64,000 bases of DNA from Polynucleobacter sp. AP-Sving-400A-A2 (GCF_018688155.1 NZ_CP061312.1:1612001-1676000), one strand, 5' to 3'. Counted from the first letter of the stretch, positions 16,526 to 25,364 are shown. A program made the numbers and translations. The notes: generated by a model from the sequence alone, not told the origin.

Positions 16526-17839
16526 CTAGGCTATTTGATTTTCTATTGGATCTACCGCTCGTTTACCTAAGCGAAAATATTGATACATGATCAATAGCGT
16601 TAATACAGTAACCGATCCACCAAAGCCTAAAATGATCAGTGGAAGGCTCACATCAAACCATAAGAGTGCCGAGTAAATTAACAACATCAACAAAACAGCA
16701 ATATTTTCACAAAACCCTTGAGCTGCAATTGACTGACCAGTAGACATTAGTGCATAGCCCCTAGATTGTAATAAGGCATTCATAGGAACAACAAAGTAAC
16801 CAGATAAATAGCCTAAAAGCATGAGCAAGATATAGGCGGGAAGATGGTTCAGAGTCAATGCTATCGAAGGGAGACTGAAGATCACAGTTGGGGGCAGAAG
16901 CCCATCATGATAGATCGACATTGCACAGACTACGAATCCCATCATGGCACCATAGGGCAAAACCTTGGTAGAGCTTTTAAGTGACACAGTACACGCAGCA
17001 TAAACTGCACCAGCGGCAACACCAATTGCTGAAACAGCTTGAAGTGCAGCACTCTCAGCGAGATTCATGTGTAAAGCATATTGAGCCCACTTCAGCATAA
17101 TAAATTGCAGTGTCGCCCCCGCACCCCAAAATAAAGCGGTTACCATCAAAGACAGTTTTCCAAGATGGTCTCTGGATAATGCTGTCAAACAGACTGCAAA
17201 CTCCTTTAAAAGGAATTTGTAATCCAGCTTTAGCTTGTTAAATGTCAATCCGACATTAAATATCGGTAAGTTTAAAAACGCTGCGAGTAAATATAAACAG
17301 GCAATAAAACAGATGGCAATCTCGGTAAGGCCGTACGAACCCGTTTGCAAAAGTTCAGGAGTGAATTTGACTAGTGATTGATTCAGGGTATCGCTAATGA
17401 GAAATCCACCCAGTAAAGCACCAAAAATAATGGCGGCGATAATCAAACCCTCCATCCAGCCGTTAGCAGCCACCAATTTATCCGAAGGAAGTAGCTCAAC
17501 TAGGATTCCATATTTAGCGGGAGCGTAAAGAGCCGCACCAATTCCAACGATTCCATAACCCAACAATGGATGCAAACCAAAAACAATCAATATGCAACCA
17601 CCTGTTTTAAGGATATTAGAAACTAGCATGACCTGACCCTTAGGTCTTGAGTCTGCGAATGCACCAACGAAAGGCGCAAAAATCACATAAGGAACAACAA
17701 AGAAAATTTTCAGCGCCGGAGAAAACCAACCTGGCTCACTCATTTGAACCAACAAAGCAATGGATGCAATCAGTAGAGCGTTGTCTGCTAGGGAAGATAG
17801 AAATTGTGATGAAGCAACAACGTAGAAAACACGATTCAT
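16526..17839 (-). CDS. lplT: LplT-like lysophospholipid transporter (MFS)
   Basis: A 437-residue MFS protein with about 12 membrane segments. The N-terminus MNRVFYVVASSQFLSSLADN and the loop AFADSRPKGQVMLVSN are typical of LplT, which flips lysophospholipids across the inner membrane for re-acylation. No fused acyltransferase is present and none is adjacent, although LplT is usually paired with Aas. The start overlaps the GT4 stop by one base (TAATG), so the flippase and glycosyltransferase are co-translated, suggesting export of a glycolipid or lyso-lipid. Confidence 0.85.
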   Translation of the reverse strand: MNRVFYVVASSQFLSSLADNALLIASIALLVQMSEPGWFSPALKIFFVVPYVIFAPFVGAFADSRPKGQVMLVSNILKTGGCILIVFGLHPLLGYGIVGIGAALYAPAKYGILVELLPSDKLVAANGWMEGLIIAAIIFGALLGGFLISDTLNQSLVKFTPELLQTGSYGLTEIAICFIACLYLLAAFLNLPIFNVGLTFNKLKLDYKFLLKEFAVCLTALSRDHLGKLSLMVTALFWGAGATLQFIMLKWAQYALHMNLAESAALQAVSAIGVAAGAVYAACTVSLKSSTKVLPYGAMMGFVVCAMSIYHDGLLPPTVIFSLPSIALTLNHLPAYILLMLLGYLSGYFVVPMNALLQSRGYALMSTGQSIAAQGFCENIAVLLMLLIYSALLWFDVSLPLIILGFGGSVTVLTLLIMYQYFRLGKRAVDPIENQIA

Positions 17840-19101
17840 TATTTAATGCAGGCCTCGCTTAAAGCAAGGGCATTCATCTTTTTTTCTTGTAGAGGATGAC
17901 TGTGCAAGAGCTCGTAATAATTTTGAATTAATTTAGCCGTGACAGATTCCCAGGAAATACTCAAGGTAGTTTGTCGAGCATTTTTTCTTAAAGCATCCAA
18001 CTCGGGACCCTTCTTTAACAATTCCAAGCTTTGATTAACGAAGCTATTTGGCTGGTTGCAGTCAGCCAACATTCCGTTTACCCCACTCTGAATAACTTGA
18101 CCAGCAGCTGCGTAGTCATATGCCAAAACCGCTAATCCGCTAGCCATTGCCTCTAAGGTAACATTCCCGAATGTTTCACTTAAGCTTGAGAAAAGAAATA
18201 TATCGCCACTAGCATAGTACTGAGCGAGACTTTCTCCAGACTGAATACCTGCAAAAATACTATTGGGGCATGTTAGTTCTAAAAAACTTTTTTGTGGCCC
18301 ATCGCCAACCCATACTATCTTCAGATTTGGCTGAATGGCTAACATCGCCTTAAAGGCGCTCACAGTCACCAGCAAGTTTTTCTCTGACGCCAGTCTGCCA
18401 ACGTAGACAACGACTTCTTCATCCCCCTTAACGCCCCAGCTTTCTCTTAATGCTCTTGAACGCTTGGAGGGATTAAATAAGTCAGTATCAATCCCTCTGG
18501 CTAATACTCTAAGCCTCTCAAAACCAGCATTTTGAAGCTGATTTTTAAGCCCTTGGGTCGGCACCATTGTGAAGTTTGTTCGGTTGTGAAAATACTTCAT
18601 GTATTTCTGGATAGGGCTTTTTAGCCAACTCAAACCGTAATGAGATGAATAAGCATCAAAGTTAGTTCGGAAATCTGAGCAAATAGGAATGCCTAGTTTC
18701 TTAGCGGCCTCTAGCGCTGACCAACCAAGAGGGCCCTCTGTCACGATATGGGCTAGATCAGGGCGATTCACTGACCATTGCTGGATGAACATCCCTCGCC
18801 TTGGCAGGCCAATTTTTAAGGAGCTGTAACCGGGGATTGGAATTCCTTGGGTCAATATTTCCTGAAAATGAGTCTGGGTTATGGGACTATCACTCCTTCC
18901 TTGACGCGGTCTTATGAGCGTGACATGGTGGCCCAAATCCCTTAAGCCACAAATGAAGCGGGCTAAGGTGCTTGCAACTCCATTCACCTCCGGAGGATAG
19001 GTTTCTGTGACGATGGAGATATTTAAGGGCTCTACTAAAAGAGCATTATTTTCTAGATGGTTATCTACGCAAGTCATTGACTGAGTATTCGTTAATTTCA
19101 T
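17839..19101 (-). CDS. GT4 glycosyltransferase (MgtA/PimB-like)
   Basis: A 420-residue GT-B glycosyltransferase of family 4. The N-terminal domain has SIVTETYPPEVNGVASTLAR. The C-terminal nucleotide-sugar domain has VVYVGRLASEKNL and the EX7E motif in SETFGNVTLEAMASG. The pattern is that of diacylglycerol or phosphatidylinositol glycosyl/mannosyltransferases, so the acceptor is probably a lipid. It is translationally coupled to the LplT-like flippase. An inverted repeat at 19113-19134 in its upstream region is a candidate operator. Confidence 0.85.
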   Translation of the reverse strand: MKLTNTQSMTCVDNHLENNALLVEPLNISIVTETYPPEVNGVASTLARFICGLRDLGHHVTLIRPRQGRSDSPITQTHFQEILTQGIPIPGYSSLKIGLPRRGMFIQQWSVNRPDLAHIVTEGPLGWSALEAAKKLGIPICSDFRTNFDAYSSHYGLSWLKSPIQKYMKYFHNRTNFTMVPTQGLKNQLQNAGFERLRVLARGIDTDLFNPSKRSRALRESWGVKGDEEVVVYVGRLASEKNLLVTVSAFKAMLAIQPNLKIVWVGDGPQKSFLELTCPNSIFAGIQSGESLAQYYASGDIFLFSSLSETFGNVTLEAMASGLAVLAYDYAAAGQVIQSGVNGMLADCNQPNSFVNQSLELLKKGPELDALRKNARQTTLSISWESVTAKLIQNYYELLHSHPLQEKKMNALALSEACIK

Positions 19102-19112
19102 AACAGTTTTAT

Positions 19113-19134
19113 GACAGTCTCAGTCCTGACTGTC
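19113..19134. promoter_or_regulatory. Inverted repeat GACAGTC-N8-GACTGTC (candidate operator)
   Basis: Perfect 7-bp arms at 19113-19119 and 19128-19134, only 12 bp upstream of the GT4 start codon and in the divergent region toward 19208. Extra half-sites (ACTGTCA near 19141, AACAGTTTTATGACAG overlapping) extend the pattern. The position fits a repressor site controlling the GT4-LplT unit and perhaps the divergent membrane protein. Confidence 0.45.
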
Positions 19135-19207
19135 TTGATACTGTCATATTTAAACTGTAAATATTGCGTAGTCGTCATTATTTTATCATGATTTTTACCT
19201 TTAAGCA

Positions 19208-19855
19208 TTGGAAACTAAATTGATTCATTTTCTAGAAACCTTAAAAAAGCAACGATGGGATGATCATCGCTACTATCACCACAGCCGAATTAACCAGTCA
19301 TTACACTTGGTTAGTGCAATTAGCTTTTTGACTGCTTATGTTTTACTTTTTATAGACCCTATTGCAGCATCATTGCTTGCATGGCTTGTTGCCATGACAA
19401 CACGACAAAGTGGTCACTTCTTCTTCGAGCCAAAAGGTTACGACGAAGTAAATAAAGCCACACACGAATATAAAGAGAAAATTAAAGTGGGCTACAACCT
19501 TAACAGAAAGGTAGTTCTTCTGTCGATATGGGCTGCAATCCCACTGCTAGTCTGGGCTAACCCAATATGGTTGCAAAAATTTGTTGCCCTAAATACCTTC
19601 ACAAATACTGATGGATTCATAAGACAGACAGGGTTGCTATGGCTTTGGCTTGGCGTTGGCGGGGTTTTGTTCCGCACATTCCACTTATTCTTTATTCATA
19701 ATGTGGAAGCTGCCTTTGCCTGGATGACAAAAATCATGACTGATCCGTTTCATGATGCAAAGATTTATGCAACTTCCCCACTATATTTACTGAAGGGTCA
19801 ATTAATTGATCCAATGGATCATGGCAGCTATGAGGAAGAACCGCTTCCTCAGTAA
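19208..19855 (+). CDS. Integral membrane protein, Mpo1/DUF962-like
   Basis: A 215-residue protein with about four hydrophobic helices (SAISFLTAYVLLFIDPIAASLLAWLVA; VVLLSIWAAIPLLVW; LLWLWLGVGGVLFRTF) and histidines in HRYYHHSRINQSLHL and QSGHFFFEP, spaced as in the Mpo1 (2-hydroxy-fatty-acid dioxygenase) family. The match is by eye and weak. TTG at 19208 is the start. It is divergent from GT4 and convergent with the aminotransferase, so it may belong to the lipid cluster. Confidence 0.55.
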   Translation: METKLIHFLETLKKQRWDDHRYYHHSRINQSLHLVSAISFLTAYVLLFIDPIAASLLAWLVAMTTRQSGHFFFEPKGYDEVNKATHEYKEKIKVGYNLNRKVVLLSIWAAIPLLVWANPIWLQKFVALNTFTNTDGFIRQTGLLWLWLGVGGVLFRTFHLFFIHNVEAAFAWMTKIMTDPFHDAKIYATSPLYLLKGQLIDPMDHGSYEEEPLPQ

Positions 19856-19876
19856 ATTCTCCGCTAGAGAAATGAT

Positions 19877-21529
19877 TTAGGACTTCCTACCAAAAATCAT
19901 TTCTCTGAGAATTTGTCGCTTGATGATCTTGTTTGTCAAGCCGCCTTCATTCCACCACCAACCATCCTGCTTCATGGCTTGAGCGGCGCGAATGAATTTT
20001 TCTTGCACGATAGCCATATCCGCATCACTGTAATTCAAGCTAAAGATAAATCTTCCAGTCCCAATCCAACTGAGTGCCAAACCCTGCTCCTTAAGGTAGT
20101 ACTGGAACATCCAGTTGTAACGGGATGGCTCTGTATAGCAAATAGTCCAAATACTGGACATATTCACCACCTTGACAGGCAAATTGAGTGTTAGAAGACT
20201 TTCGTTCAGATCGTTTGCGCGACGGTCCCATACGACATCCAAGTCAGAGTAAATCTTTTTAACCGGATCAGTATCTAGACTCTCTAAGAAAACTTGCATA
20301 GCACCCATCACATAAGGATGAGAATTGAAGGTGCCTCTTGCAAAACAGATATCAGCGGGCTTGTTTGCTTTAAATCGCATCATCAGTTCTTTTTTGCCAC
20401 AAACGACGCCGATTGGCAAACCACCGCCCAAAGTCTTTCCATAGGTCACCATATCAGCCTTAACCCCAAAGTACTCTTGCGCGCCGCCTAGTGCCAAACG
20501 AAAGCCTACAAAAACCTCATCAAAAATTAAGACGATACCTTTATCGCTGCATACCTGCCTGAGTTCCTTGAGCCACTTTGTATAGGCTTCACGATCAAAA
20601 AATGCATTGCGTGAACTGTCTAAAAGGGATGAATCGCCGGGAGCGCCCTTATTGGGATGTAAGGCCTGAAGTGGGTTCACTAACACACAAGCAATATTCT
20701 TTTTATTACGAAGAACGCGCAGCGTATCCCGATCAACCTCTTTGAGCGTATAGGTTTCCCGCGGAGGAAGTGGATTGCCTATGCCTGGTTGAACATCCTC
20801 CCACCAGCCATGATAGGCTCCACAGAACCTGACAACATGACTCTTTTTAGTGTGATATCTGGCTAAACGGACCGCCTGCATAACTGCTTCTGTACCCGAC
20901 ATATGAAAAGAGATCTCATCATGTCCAGAAACTTCTTTTAAGCGCTTGACGTTATCTGCAACGATAGGATGATAAAACCCTAAGACAGGGCCTAGATCGG
21001 ACACTCGCTTTGCTCCCTCCTCTATTGCGTTCTTATAAAAATCGTATCCAAGAACATTGACGCCATAGGAGCCAGTCAAATCATAAAATATATTTCCGTC
21101 TAAATCTGTCATAGAAACGCCAGAGGACGATTGCATGAAACTGCCGGACTTTAGATGCTTACTAACGAGATCACTAAATTGAAAGGGGACTCGATATCTG
21201 CCTGTAAATTGAAGATCTGATATCACTTCAGCAGCTTGATTAGTCAGCTCAACGGATTTTGTAAAACGCTCTTTATAGGCTTTTGACAGACGCATAAAGC
21301 CCGCCTCTCTCAAAAGCGCGATTTCCTCAGGAGCTCCATCAACCTTAAAAAAGACGTCCTGATTAAATGAGTAATGAGGAATTAAACGAGCCACCCGCTT
21401 AGCCATTCTAGAATGCCCAGCCAATGAAGGATGTTTTGCCATAGAAAGTTGCAGTCTTGTATAAACCTTCTTAATAATCCAAAGACCGAGGCCAGCACCG
21501 AATATACTTAGTACAAGTTGGTTTTCCAT
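19877..21529 (-). CDS. Membrane-anchored class III aminotransferase (GSA-AM-like)
   Basis: About 550 residues. An N-terminal hydrophobic segment (VLSIFGAGLGLWIIKKVY) anchors a PLP enzyme of the glutamate-1-semialdehyde aminomutase/class III family. Seen: HMSGTEAVMQAVRLAR (phosphate-binding), GAYHGWW, IFDEVFVGFR (PLP-pyridine Asp) and TYGKTLGGGLPIG with the Schiff-base lysine. It is about 120 residues longer than HemL because of the N-terminal region. ATG at 21529 has GGGAG upstream and is chosen over 21541. It is divergent from the psd-like gene with a 53-bp gap. A role in making an amino-containing lipid head group or long-chain base is inferred from context. Confidence 0.85.
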   Translation of the reverse strand: MENQLVLSIFGAGLGLWIIKKVYTRLQLSMAKHPSLAGHSRMAKRVARLIPHYSFNQDVFFKVDGAPEEIALLREAGFMRLSKAYKERFTKSVELTNQAAEVISDLQFTGRYRVPFQFSDLVSKHLKSGSFMQSSSGVSMTDLDGNIFYDLTGSYGVNVLGYDFYKNAIEEGAKRVSDLGPVLGFYHPIVADNVKRLKEVSGHDEISFHMSGTEAVMQAVRLARYHTKKSHVVRFCGAYHGWWEDVQPGIGNPLPPRETYTLKEVDRDTLRVLRNKKNIACVLVNPLQALHPNKGAPGDSSLLDSSRNAFFDREAYTKWLKELRQVCSDKGIVLIFDEVFVGFRLALGGAQEYFGVKADMVTYGKTLGGGLPIGVVCGKKELMMRFKANKPADICFARGTFNSHPYVMGAMQVFLESLDTDPVKKIYSDLDVVWDRRANDLNESLLTLNLPVKVVNMSSIWTICYTEPSRYNWMFQYYLKEQGLALSWIGTGRFIFSLNYSDADMAIVQEKFIRAAQAMKQDGWWWNEGGLTNKIIKRQILREMIFGRKS

Positions 21530-21582
21530 TAATACTCCCATTAATATTCATTACACTTTTACTTCATTTATTTGACACAAAT

Positions 21583-22467
21583 ATGTCAATCAAGAAAACC
21601 ATACAAAATCTCTTATCCCAGGAAGATCTGAATTTTCTTTTAACCAATCGCATTCCTCGAAATACCCTGACTCGCTTTATTGGGTGGTTTAGTAAAATCG
21701 AAAATCCCTTGATCGCCTATGCCTCTATCAAAATTTGGCAATTCTTCTCTGCTTTGGATCTAACAGAAGCAAAAAACACCCACTTTAAAAGCATGCATGC
21801 CTGTTTTACGCGCGAGCTAAAGCCCGATGCAAGACCAATTCATCAGGACCCAGATATCCTCAATAGCCCCTGTGATGCATTAGTGGGTGCATTTGGCCAA
21901 GTCAAGGGCGGGGAAGTTTTTCAAGCCAAGGGGTTTCCATACACCATCAAAGATTTAATACCCACCCCCTCTTTGGCCATGCAATACGAAGGCTGTGATT
22001 ATGTAACTCTCAGGCTCACTTCTAGCATGTATCACCGCTTCCATTCACCAAGCTCAATGCGCATGAAAAGAGTGACCTATATTTCTGGGGATACCTGGAA
22101 TGTCAATCCTATTGCACTAAAAAGAGTCGAGCGACTATTTTGCAAAAATGAAAGAGCGGTTCTTGAATGCGAGCTCACCGATCAGAATGGCTTAGGTACG
22201 GGAGCCACTTTGACCATTGTTCCAGTTGCAGCAATTCTAGTTGCTAGCATTCGCCTCCACTGTCTTAATCTTCTTTTACATCTTAAATACCAAGGTCCGA
22301 ATACTATTGAATGCGATGTTCAATTTAACCGAGGCGAAGAAATGGGCTGGTTCCAACATGGCTCAACCATTATTGTCTTTGCACCAAGTAACTACCGATT
22401 ACTTGAGAACCTTAAACTAGGGGACGCTATTCGTATGGGTGAGCCCCTATTTAGAAAGCTTACTTAG
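21583..22467 (+). CDS. psd: Type I phosphatidylserine decarboxylase proenzyme
   Basis: A 294-residue PSD similar in layout to E. coli Psd. The charge relay is kept: D98 in SPCDALVG, H151 and H154 in YHRFHSP, and the self-cleavage serine S261 in WFQHGSTII, which becomes the pyruvoyl group. The usual LGST is HGST here. The ATG has no ribosome site and lies inside the inverted repeat TTGACA-N6-TGTCAA (21572-21589). Many betaproteobacteria use a shorter Psd, so this may be an extra decarboxylase with its own lipid substrate, linked to the divergent aminotransferase. Confidence 0.87.
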   Translation: MSIKKTIQNLLSQEDLNFLLTNRIPRNTLTRFIGWFSKIENPLIAYASIKIWQFFSALDLTEAKNTHFKSMHACFTRELKPDARPIHQDPDILNSPCDALVGAFGQVKGGEVFQAKGFPYTIKDLIPTPSLAMQYEGCDYVTLRLTSSMYHRFHSPSSMRMKRVTYISGDTWNVNPIALKRVERLFCKNERAVLECELTDQNGLGTGATLTIVPVAAILVASIRLHCLNLLLHLKYQGPNTIECDVQFNRGEEMGWFQHGSTIIVFAPSNYRLLENLKLGDAIRMGEPLFRKLT

Positions 22468-22489
22468 ATCTTGACCGGCACCATTAATA

Positions 22490-23077
22490 TTACCTGCAGG
22501 CTAGATTAAGAGCATCACGATTCTTATCCATTGCTTGAGCAATATTCTCAAAGCTCTTTTGCATATTATTTTTCATAAAATACTCAATAACCCCCTTAGG
22601 GACCGAAGAGTTGGGCTCTAAAAATGCTTGATAACGCACCTGAACTCCCTTATCACCTGTTTTAAGACGCCAACTACCTGAATAAGCCTTACTATCGCCC
22701 TTCGTTTGAACAAAGTTCAAACCTTGATTTAGCTGTTCTGTGTACTCAAGAACGGAATGCATCCTTAAGGGGAAAAGGAGCACCCTTTCCTCAATCAATC
22801 TTTCTATGGTGACTTTATTGCCTTCTCTCTTTTTAACTTTAGATTGAATCAAACCGGGCGTCATCCTAACATCCTCATAGTCCGTTAGAAAAACATATGC
22901 CTCACACTGACTGACGCTGGCAATGTAACTTGCTTCAATAGAAAATCCAGCGCCCACCCTATCAATGCTGACTTTTAAATCGTATGAGGATGAACTCTGA
23001 TCTGCTCGAGAATGCTGATTGAACAAAAGCGTTAGCAAGAGGGGGAATATTTTAAAAACTGTACTACGGTAATGCAT
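22490..23077 (-). CDS. Exported SRPBCC/START-like lipid-binding protein (paralogue 2)
   Basis: Close paralogue of the protein at 15662. Signal peptide MHYRSTVFKIFPLLLTLLF, then YDLKVSIDRVGAGFSIEASY, AYVFLTDYEDVRMTPGL, KVTIERLIEERVLLFPL, GDSKAYSGSW and MDKNRDALNLACR, in the same order as paralogue 1. ATG at 23077 gives the better signal peptide and has AGAGG upstream; an in-frame TTG exists at 23107. Convergent with psd. Ligand unknown; periplasmic lipid handling is inferred. Confidence 0.78.
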   Translation of the reverse strand: MHYRSTVFKIFPLLLTLLFNQHSRADQSSSSYDLKVSIDRVGAGFSIEASYIASVSQCEAYVFLTDYEDVRMTPGLIQSKVKKREGNKVTIERLIEERVLLFPLRMHSVLEYTEQLNQGLNFVQTKGDSKAYSGSWRLKTGDKGVQVRYQAFLEPNSSVPKGVIEYFMKNNMQKSFENIAQAMDKNRDALNLACR

Positions 23078-23147
23078 GGCATGAAAACCTCTTAATAGAT
23101 AATTCAAATTATTTCTTCTTGCTGACGATCAATCATGATTTATAAGA

Positions 23148-23588
23148 TTAGGAATTAAGACGGGTTAATTTGTTTTGTATGGAAACTGGCAATGTTGCAA
23201 ACCAAGCCTTATCACTACCCACGGATGGCAAAATTTGTCCGTATTCAATCATCAGAGATGGTGCAAGTTCATCAAGATATGCCCATATTTGATGACCGGC
23301 AAGCTTGGTGATTTTTTGAATCGCAATTTCGATCTCAACTAACAGTTGCTTTTTGATCTGCTCACTTCGGCCATTTCTAATCTGGCCACTTAAAAAGATA
23401 TGGGGCTCATCGAGCAAGACGCCCCCGATAAAACAGTCATGAAGATCTAGCTCTTTAAAGATAACTTGAGCAAAGTAAGCCTCAGCACCTGTGACATTTG
23501 CATGAATCTTGGTAATTTCTTGCGCTAGGGTGAACTTTTGAAAGGTATTTAAGGATATACCTGCATGATAGATGCTGTACGTTGCCAT
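23148..23588 (-). CDS. cis-CaaD-like tautomerase lacking Pro-1
   Basis: A 146-residue tautomerase-superfamily protein aligned without gaps to the known active-site numbering of cis-3-chloroacrylic acid dehalogenase. After Met removal, H28, R70, R73, Y103 and E114 are all in the exact expected positions (KIHANVTG, QIRNGRS, IWAYLDE, MIEYG). The catalytic N-terminal proline is Ala: the gene starts ATG-GCA, with an in-frame TAG directly upstream, so no other start is possible. Pro-1 is the essential base/acid of this superfamily, so this is either an inactive binding protein or an enzyme with different chemistry. Confidence 0.85.
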   Translation of the reverse strand: MATYSIYHAGISLNTFQKFTLAQEITKIHANVTGAEAYFAQVIFKELDLHDCFIGGVLLDEPHIFLSGQIRNGRSEQIKKQLLVEIEIAIQKITKLAGHQIWAYLDELAPSLMIEYGQILPSVGSDKAWFATLPVSIQNKLTRLNS

Positions 23589-23908
23589 CTAAGTCTCTTG
23601 AAAAGATAAAAATTAATATTAGTGGTGGTTTATTAAATATTTATTACAGAATGGGTACAAAGAGTATTTGGCCTGCCCAACGCGACTCTAAGGTGCTTCC
23701 TAGACCTGAGAACACTTTAAACCTCTTAACTCAAAGTTTATTATTGATCGTAAAAATCTGATCAAAGCTTATGTCCATAGTCTACAGATGCTGCCATAGA
23801 AAGAATTACTTAATGTAGCGCCCAAATGAAAAAACTCTAACCTATTAAAGCAGGCTAAGCTAGAAACTACTAAACATTCTAAATCCCATGAACATAGCCT
23901 AGCTTGAA

Positions 23909-24115
23909 GTGATAACGATAGAACATAATTCGAATACCCATGAATTCAAAACCCTTGATGAAGCTATGGAATGGGCTAAGCAGCTTGGTGAGTTTGTTAC
24001 GATCAAATTTAACGATCTTGAAATTGCGGGAAAGTTTGGAGTGGACGGCATCTCTGACGGTAAATTCCCAAACGGCGAACCCTATACATGGAATAAACGT
24101 AGGAGATCCAACTAG
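23909..24115 (+). CDS. Hypothetical 68-residue protein
   Basis: GTG start; reads MITIEHNSNTHEFKTLDEAM, then EWAKQLGEFVTIKFNDLEIA and a basic end WNKRRRSN. It looks like a compact beta-alpha-beta-beta domain with a GEF/VTIKFNDLEIAGKFGVDG strand pair. No family recognised. Weak ribosome site. Upstream 23.6-23.9 kb holds no other gene. Confidence 0.5.
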   Translation: MITIEHNSNTHEFKTLDEAMEWAKQLGEFVTIKFNDLEIAGKFGVDGISDGKFPNGEPYTWNKRRRSN

Positions 24116-24150
24116 TAGGCTATGTAGAATTTAAGTGACCAGTGGCGCTC

Positions 24151-24759
24151 TTAGATATTAAGACTCAAAACAATTGCAGATAATTCATCAAATGTTTTAT
24201 ATCCAGTGATGGGCATAAAGCTTTTGGGCGAAAAATCTTTCTCACCGATTAACATTGCTGGCAAGCCCTGGAAACCATAGGTCTTAAATTCTTGTTCATC
24301 AGACATGACGTGCTTAGTCAGCTCACCGCTTTCAAGAGCCTGCCTTAATAGTTGGCAATCAATTCCACTCTGGGAAGCAATTTGCATGACCACCTCTTCA
24401 TTACCAATATCAAGTCCTTCTAAAAAGAACGCATCGAATAATGCTCTAGCAAGCTTTAGTGATAACCCCTGCGAATTAGCAAAGTACACACTCTCTTGTG
24501 CAAGCCATGTATAGGTCAGAAATTTTGGCGCTAAGAGCTCAAGCCCCTCATTTACAACAATGGGCTCTAGCTTGGCCTCATCAAAAGTATTGATATAGAA
24601 CTTTGACGGCAAAATATTGCCATCGACTGGAGTTAACTCAAATGCCCTCCACACTATCTCCACTCTATCTTGATGCTGCGCTTGTATTTTTTCAAGAACA
24701 ATAGTTTGAAAATAACTGTATGGACATTCAAAGTCAGCCCAGACCTGAATCTGAATCAT
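24151..24759 (-). CDS. DsbA/FrnE-like protein with CPYS active site
   Basis: A 202-residue thioredoxin-fold protein related to the FrnE-like gene at 10180. It begins MIQIQVWADFECPYSYFQ, so the CxxC pair is CPYS with only the first cysteine. The cis-Pro loop is FQGLPAMLIGE. Loss of the resolving cysteine fits an isomerase, glutathione-dependent or HCCA-isomerase-like role rather than a disulfide oxidase. It lies 41 bp downstream of the Coq7 gene on the same strand and is likely co-transcribed with it. Confidence 0.82.
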   Translation of the reverse strand: MIQIQVWADFECPYSYFQTIVLEKIQAQHQDRVEIVWRAFELTPVDGNILPSKFYINTFDEAKLEPIVVNEGLELLAPKFLTYTWLAQESVYFANSQGLSLKLARALFDAFFLEGLDIGNEEVVMQIASQSGIDCQLLRQALESGELTKHVMSDEQEFKTYGFQGLPAMLIGEKDFSPKSFMPITGYKTFDELSAIVLSLNI

Positions 24760-24800
24760 TGTATTTTTACCTTTAGTAATTCACTACATTCATTAATTTT

Positions 24801-25364
24801 TTAGATACGTTTTGCCAGCACAACTGCCGCCGCCGAGCCGCTACCCACCATAGCGCACCATGCTCTTAGAGCTAAGGGTAGTGAGGGGGAGACTTTTGAT
24901 CGTGCCTCATTTTTATGATCAATCTCATCGGCTTGGCAACGGATTAAGAGCTCAAGTAATTGCTCATGGCCGCCATGTGTTTTGAGGTGATTAATCTGAT
25001 CTTGGTAGTGCTGCTCTACAAATGTCTCAACTGCATCAATAGTGGCATAGACTGCTTTTCTGCCAAATAGTGCTGGTATGGCTCCTGTTAGCCATCCCGC
25101 TATCCGCCATGGCCCTAACAAACGGCTACGATACTTCTCCTCAAAGATAGCCTCTATTAGCCGCAAGTGCTCTGCCTCAGTAGCTCCATGTTCTTTTGCA
25201 AAACAGATGAACTCCTGATCCTTAAACAGGGTTGCAATAGCAATGATTCCTTTATAAATAAAGACAGCGCCTGTTTCACCCGCATGATCAGATCGAAGCT
25301 CTCGCTCTAGGTATTCAGAATATGGAGCTATGCCGGACTCAATCACAGCGCTCATCTTAAACAT
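24801..25364 (-). CDS. coq7: Demethoxyubiquinone hydroxylase Coq7
   Basis: A 187-residue di-iron monooxygenase that makes 5-hydroxy-ubiquinone precursors, peripheral to the inner membrane. It has ELRSDHAGETGAV, the ExxH ligand pairs in ATEAEHLRL and ADEIDHKNE, and Glu in DAVETFVEQHY, the full Coq7 iron set. ATG at 25364 or 25355 can start it. Length is usual for bacterial Coq7. It is a core quinone gene located within otherwise accessory DNA, so the surrounding tract is not all recently acquired. Confidence 0.9.
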   Translation of the reverse strand: MFKMSAVIESGIAPYSEYLERELRSDHAGETGAVFIYKGIIAIATLFKDQEFICFAKEHGATEAEHLRLIEAIFEEKYRSRLLGPWRIAGWLTGAIPALFGRKAVYATIDAVETFVEQHYQDQINHLKTHGGHEQLLELLIRCQADEIDHKNEARSKVSPSLPLALRAWCAMVGSGSAAAVVLAKRI

